From: an uncultured Alistipes sp.
GTDB taxonomy: Bacteria; Bacteroidota; Bacteroidia; Bacteroidales; Rikenellaceae
Length of the DNA: 5,681 bases
Direction: 5' to 3'
Assembly (NCBI GenBank): GCA_947178455.1
Contig: CAMWYI010000109.1
Location: 1 to 5,681 of the forward strand
Part shown: in pieces, positions 4,038 through 5,681 of the stretch
Position numbering within the stretch: position 1 is the first letter of the stretch
How the letters are laid out: every line of letters starts with the position of its first letter
Notes under the pieces: model-generated
What the model saw: the letters and a program-made list of their open reading frames with translations, nothing else
What the model was told of the DNA's origin: nothing
The model's database searches: none
Made by a program: the position numbers and the translations under genes

Positions 4038-5285
4038 TTATTGCTCGTTTTTCGGGCGGGCGATTGCGTCGAATCGTCCGTCGGCCAGTTCGACCGTCAG
4101 CCGGTCGCCCGCTTGAATCTCGGCCGTCGAGCGGCAGGCCCGTCCCTCTTTGCGCACGACTGCGAATCCCAACCGCAAAATTCGTTCGGGAGCATAGCCG
4201 GGCATCCATTTCGCTGCGGCATCCAGCTTTGTTTTTTGTCGTTCGAGCAGCTCGCGGACGCTTGCCGAAAGCCATTCGGCCGCGTGTTCCAGCTGTACGT
4301 TGCGGCGGGTGAAGAACGTTGCAGAGGTTTCGCGCAACTGGCCGCCGAACCGTTCCAGCTGCACGGCGGCCGCGTGGAGGGTCTCCTGCACGGCATCGTG
4401 GAGTTGCAGGGCGGCCAAATCGAGTGCGCCTTCGGCTTCGGTCATTAGCTCGACGAGCCGTCCAGCGACGGCCGTCGGCGTTTTGAGCGCCGTGTGGGCC
4501 ACCATGTCGGCGACGCTCGTATCCTTGTCGTGGCCGATGCCGGTCAGCACGGGCAGCGGAAACTGGGCGATGTAGGTGCACAGCCGGTAGCTGTCGAAGC
4601 AGGCGAGGTCGTGGCGCGAACCGCCGCCGCGAATCAACACGGTGACATCGAACTCGTCCTGCCGGTCGGCGACAGCGCACAAGGCCGCGACGATAGAGTC
4701 TTCGGCGGCTGTCCCCTGCATGAAAGCGTCGAACAACGTGACCTCGAACCGGTAGGGGCTTTTGGCCAGCTCGTTGCAGAAATCTTGGTATCCGGCGGCA
4801 TTGGCGCTCGATACGACCGCGATGCGCTGGGCCGGTTCGGGCCATGCGAGCAGGCGGTTCATTTCCCACACACCGTCCTGTTGCAACTGGGCGATGGTCT
4901 GCTGGCGCTGGCGTTCGAGGTCGCCCAGCGTGTAGGAGGGGTCGATGTCGCTGATTTGCAGCGAAAAGCCGTACAACTCGTGGTAGGTGACGAGTGCCTT
5001 GACCAGCACGCGGATTCCGGCGGCGAGCCGCTGGCCCGTGCCCGCCTCGAATGCGGTGGCGATGCGCGGGTATTGGCTGCGCCAGATGACCGCGCGGGCC
5101 TGTGCGGCGGGCAGCCCGTCATCGGCACTCTTTTCGATGAGTTCGAGGTAGCAGTGGCCCGAATAGTTGACTTTGATTTCGGAAATTTCGGCACTGACCC
5201 AAACCGGCAGCGCGAAATGCTCGTCGACGACGAGTTTTATCCGGCGTTGGAGCTCTTTGAGCGTGAAATGGTTTTCGGATGCCAT
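4038..5285 (-). CDS. xseA: Exodeoxyribonuclease VII large subunit
   Basis: XseA is the catalytic large subunit of exonuclease VII, which degrades single-stranded DNA from both ends into oligonucleotides in the cytoplasm and acts in DNA repair. The 415-residue protein has an N-terminal OB-fold DNA-binding domain (about 20-115, including VWVSAEISEIK and GHCYLELIE) and a catalytic domain with RIAVVSSANAAGYQDF (154-169), IRGGGSRHDL (218-227), GIGHDKDTSVAD (249-260) and LKTPTAVA (267-274). A helical, probably coiled-coil section follows (about 280-355), then the closing LRLGFAVVRKEG and GDRLTVELADGRFDAIA. Length and motifs suit a full Bacteroidetes XseA. ATG 5285 lies 6 nt after the menA stop, so the two are probably one transcript. 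The small subunit gene xseB, often next to xseA, is not found downstream, where only the tandem repeat and the tRNA lie. Confidence 0.95.
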   Translation of the reverse strand: MASENHFTLKELQRRIKLVVDEHFALPVWVSAEISEIKVNYSGHCYLELIEKSADDGLPAAQARAVIWRSQYPRIATAFEAGTGQRLAAGIRVLVKALVTYHELYGFSLQISDIDPSYTLGDLERQRQQTIAQLQQDGVWEMNRLLAWPEPAQRIAVVSSANAAGYQDFCNELAKSPYRFEVTLFDAFMQGTAAEDSIVAALCAVADRQDEFDVTVLIRGGGSRHDLACFDSYRLCTYIAQFPLPVLTGIGHDKDTSVADMVAHTALKTPTAVAGRLVELMTEAEGALDLAALQLHDAVQETLHAAAVQLERFGGQLRETSATFFTRRNVQLEHAAEWLSASVRELLERQKTKLDAAAKWMPGYAPERILRLGFAVVRKEGRACRSTAEIQAGDRLTVELADGRFDAIARPKNEQ

Positions 5286-5291
5286 AATCGG

Positions 5292-5681
5292 TTATCGGAT
5301 AAGCAGGCCGAGCGTGAGCAGGATGCCGAAAATCCAGATGTTGCGGGCCGTTTCGCCCAAACAGACATTCAATTCGTCGCCGTGGTCGATGCGCACCATT
5401 TTGCGCCACGTGGCGAGGTGCGCGGCGAGGTAGGGCAGGGGCAGCAGCGCAGCGGCCGGACGTCCCGCGAAGAGCAGCGAAAGGCACAGTGCGACGGCTC
5501 CGACCCCCAGTGCGAGGTAGCCCCAGCGTCCGACGCCCGCGCCGCCGCATACGACGATGGTGCGTTTGCCGCAGCGGGCGTCTTCGTCGCGGTCGCGGAA
5601 GTTGTTGACCATGAGCATGGTGTCGATGACCAGCCCGCACGCCAGCGCCACGACGACGCTCGTCGCCGACCACGTGCCGGT
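5292..5681 (-). CDS. menA: 1,4-dihydroxy-2-naphthoate polyprenyltransferase, C-terminal part (partial)
   Basis: MenA is an inner-membrane UbiA-family enzyme that attaches a polyprenyl chain to 1,4-dihydroxy-2-naphthoate to make demethylmenaquinone. Only the last 129 residues are in the window; the frame is open through the right edge, so the N-terminus and first Asp motif are outside. The second Asp-rich signature, NNFRDRDEDARCGKRT (encoded at about 5606-5559), is characteristic of MenA. Several hydrophobic helices are visible (fragment residues about 5-25, 50-72 and 108-129), as is a C-terminal ETARNIWIFGILLTLGLL segment. The GTG at 5651 is an internal valine, not the start, because the frame and the hydrophobic helix continue upstream. 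The stop (5292-5294) is 6 nt before the xseA ATG. Confidence 0.9.
   Translation of the reverse strand, partial: TGTWSATSVVVALACGLVIDTMLMVNNFRDRDEDARCGKRTIVVCGGAGVGRWGYLALGVGAVALCLSLLFAGRPAAALLPLPYLAAHLATWRKMVRIDHGDELNVCLGETARNIWIFGILLTLGLLIR

Noticed and set aside
3901..4869. Minus-strand frame reading through the tandem repeat as an alternative or frameshifted end of xseA
   Set aside because: XseA is intact in its own frame with the normal C-terminal motif and stop at 4038. The other frame is Arg/Pro-rich and matches nothing.

Overview
The window looks like a chromosomal segment from a GC-rich member of the Bacteroidales, most likely an Alistipes-like (Rikenellaceae) gut bacterium. This rests on three things seen in the sequence. 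Promoters carry the Bacteroidetes -7 element TAnnTTTG and starts lack Shine-Dalgarno sequences. A lipoprotein combines a fimbrillin-like domain with a FISUMP domain. The L25, Pth, XseA and MenA proteins have Bacteroidetes-type sequences. The genus is an inference from GC content and style, not a proof.

Layout. Positions 1-84 may hold the start of a leftward gene that runs off the left edge. Positions 85-778 hold no convincing gene; from about 150 to 674 this stretch is a chain of inverted repeats. A clear promoter at 779-786 then drives rplY (ribosomal protein L25) and pth (peptidyl-tRNA hydrolase), a two-gene translation operon with an 11-nt gap. A second, nearly consensus promoter (2054-2085) begins a unit of a 449-residue surface-type lipoprotein and, 9 nt behind it, a 97-residue single-pass membrane protein with a cysteine cluster. 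A tRNA-Arg(CCU) gene with its own -7 element follows. Facing these from the right edge are menA (C-terminal part only) and xseA on the minus strand, 6 nt apart. The convergent gap between the tRNA and xseA carries an approximately 41/42-bp tandem repeat.

How the genes fit together. rplY and pth serve the ribosome: L25 binds 5S rRNA and Pth recycles peptidyl-tRNA dropped by stalled ribosomes. The tRNA adds decoding of AGG. menA makes the lipid precursor of menaquinone for respiration. xseA encodes the large subunit of exonuclease VII, but the small subunit xseB is not beside it here. The lipoprotein and the small membrane protein form a separate cell-envelope unit with no known function.

Most of the window is ordinary housekeeping sequence. 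The parts worth a second look are the palindrome chain upstream of rplY (including a roughly 130-nt long hairpin and a set of mutually exclusive pairings), the tandem repeat beyond xseA with an inverted relative near 717, and the little-known lipoprotein/cysteine-rich membrane protein pair. I did not find a CRISPR array, an insertion sequence, or an obvious new defence system.
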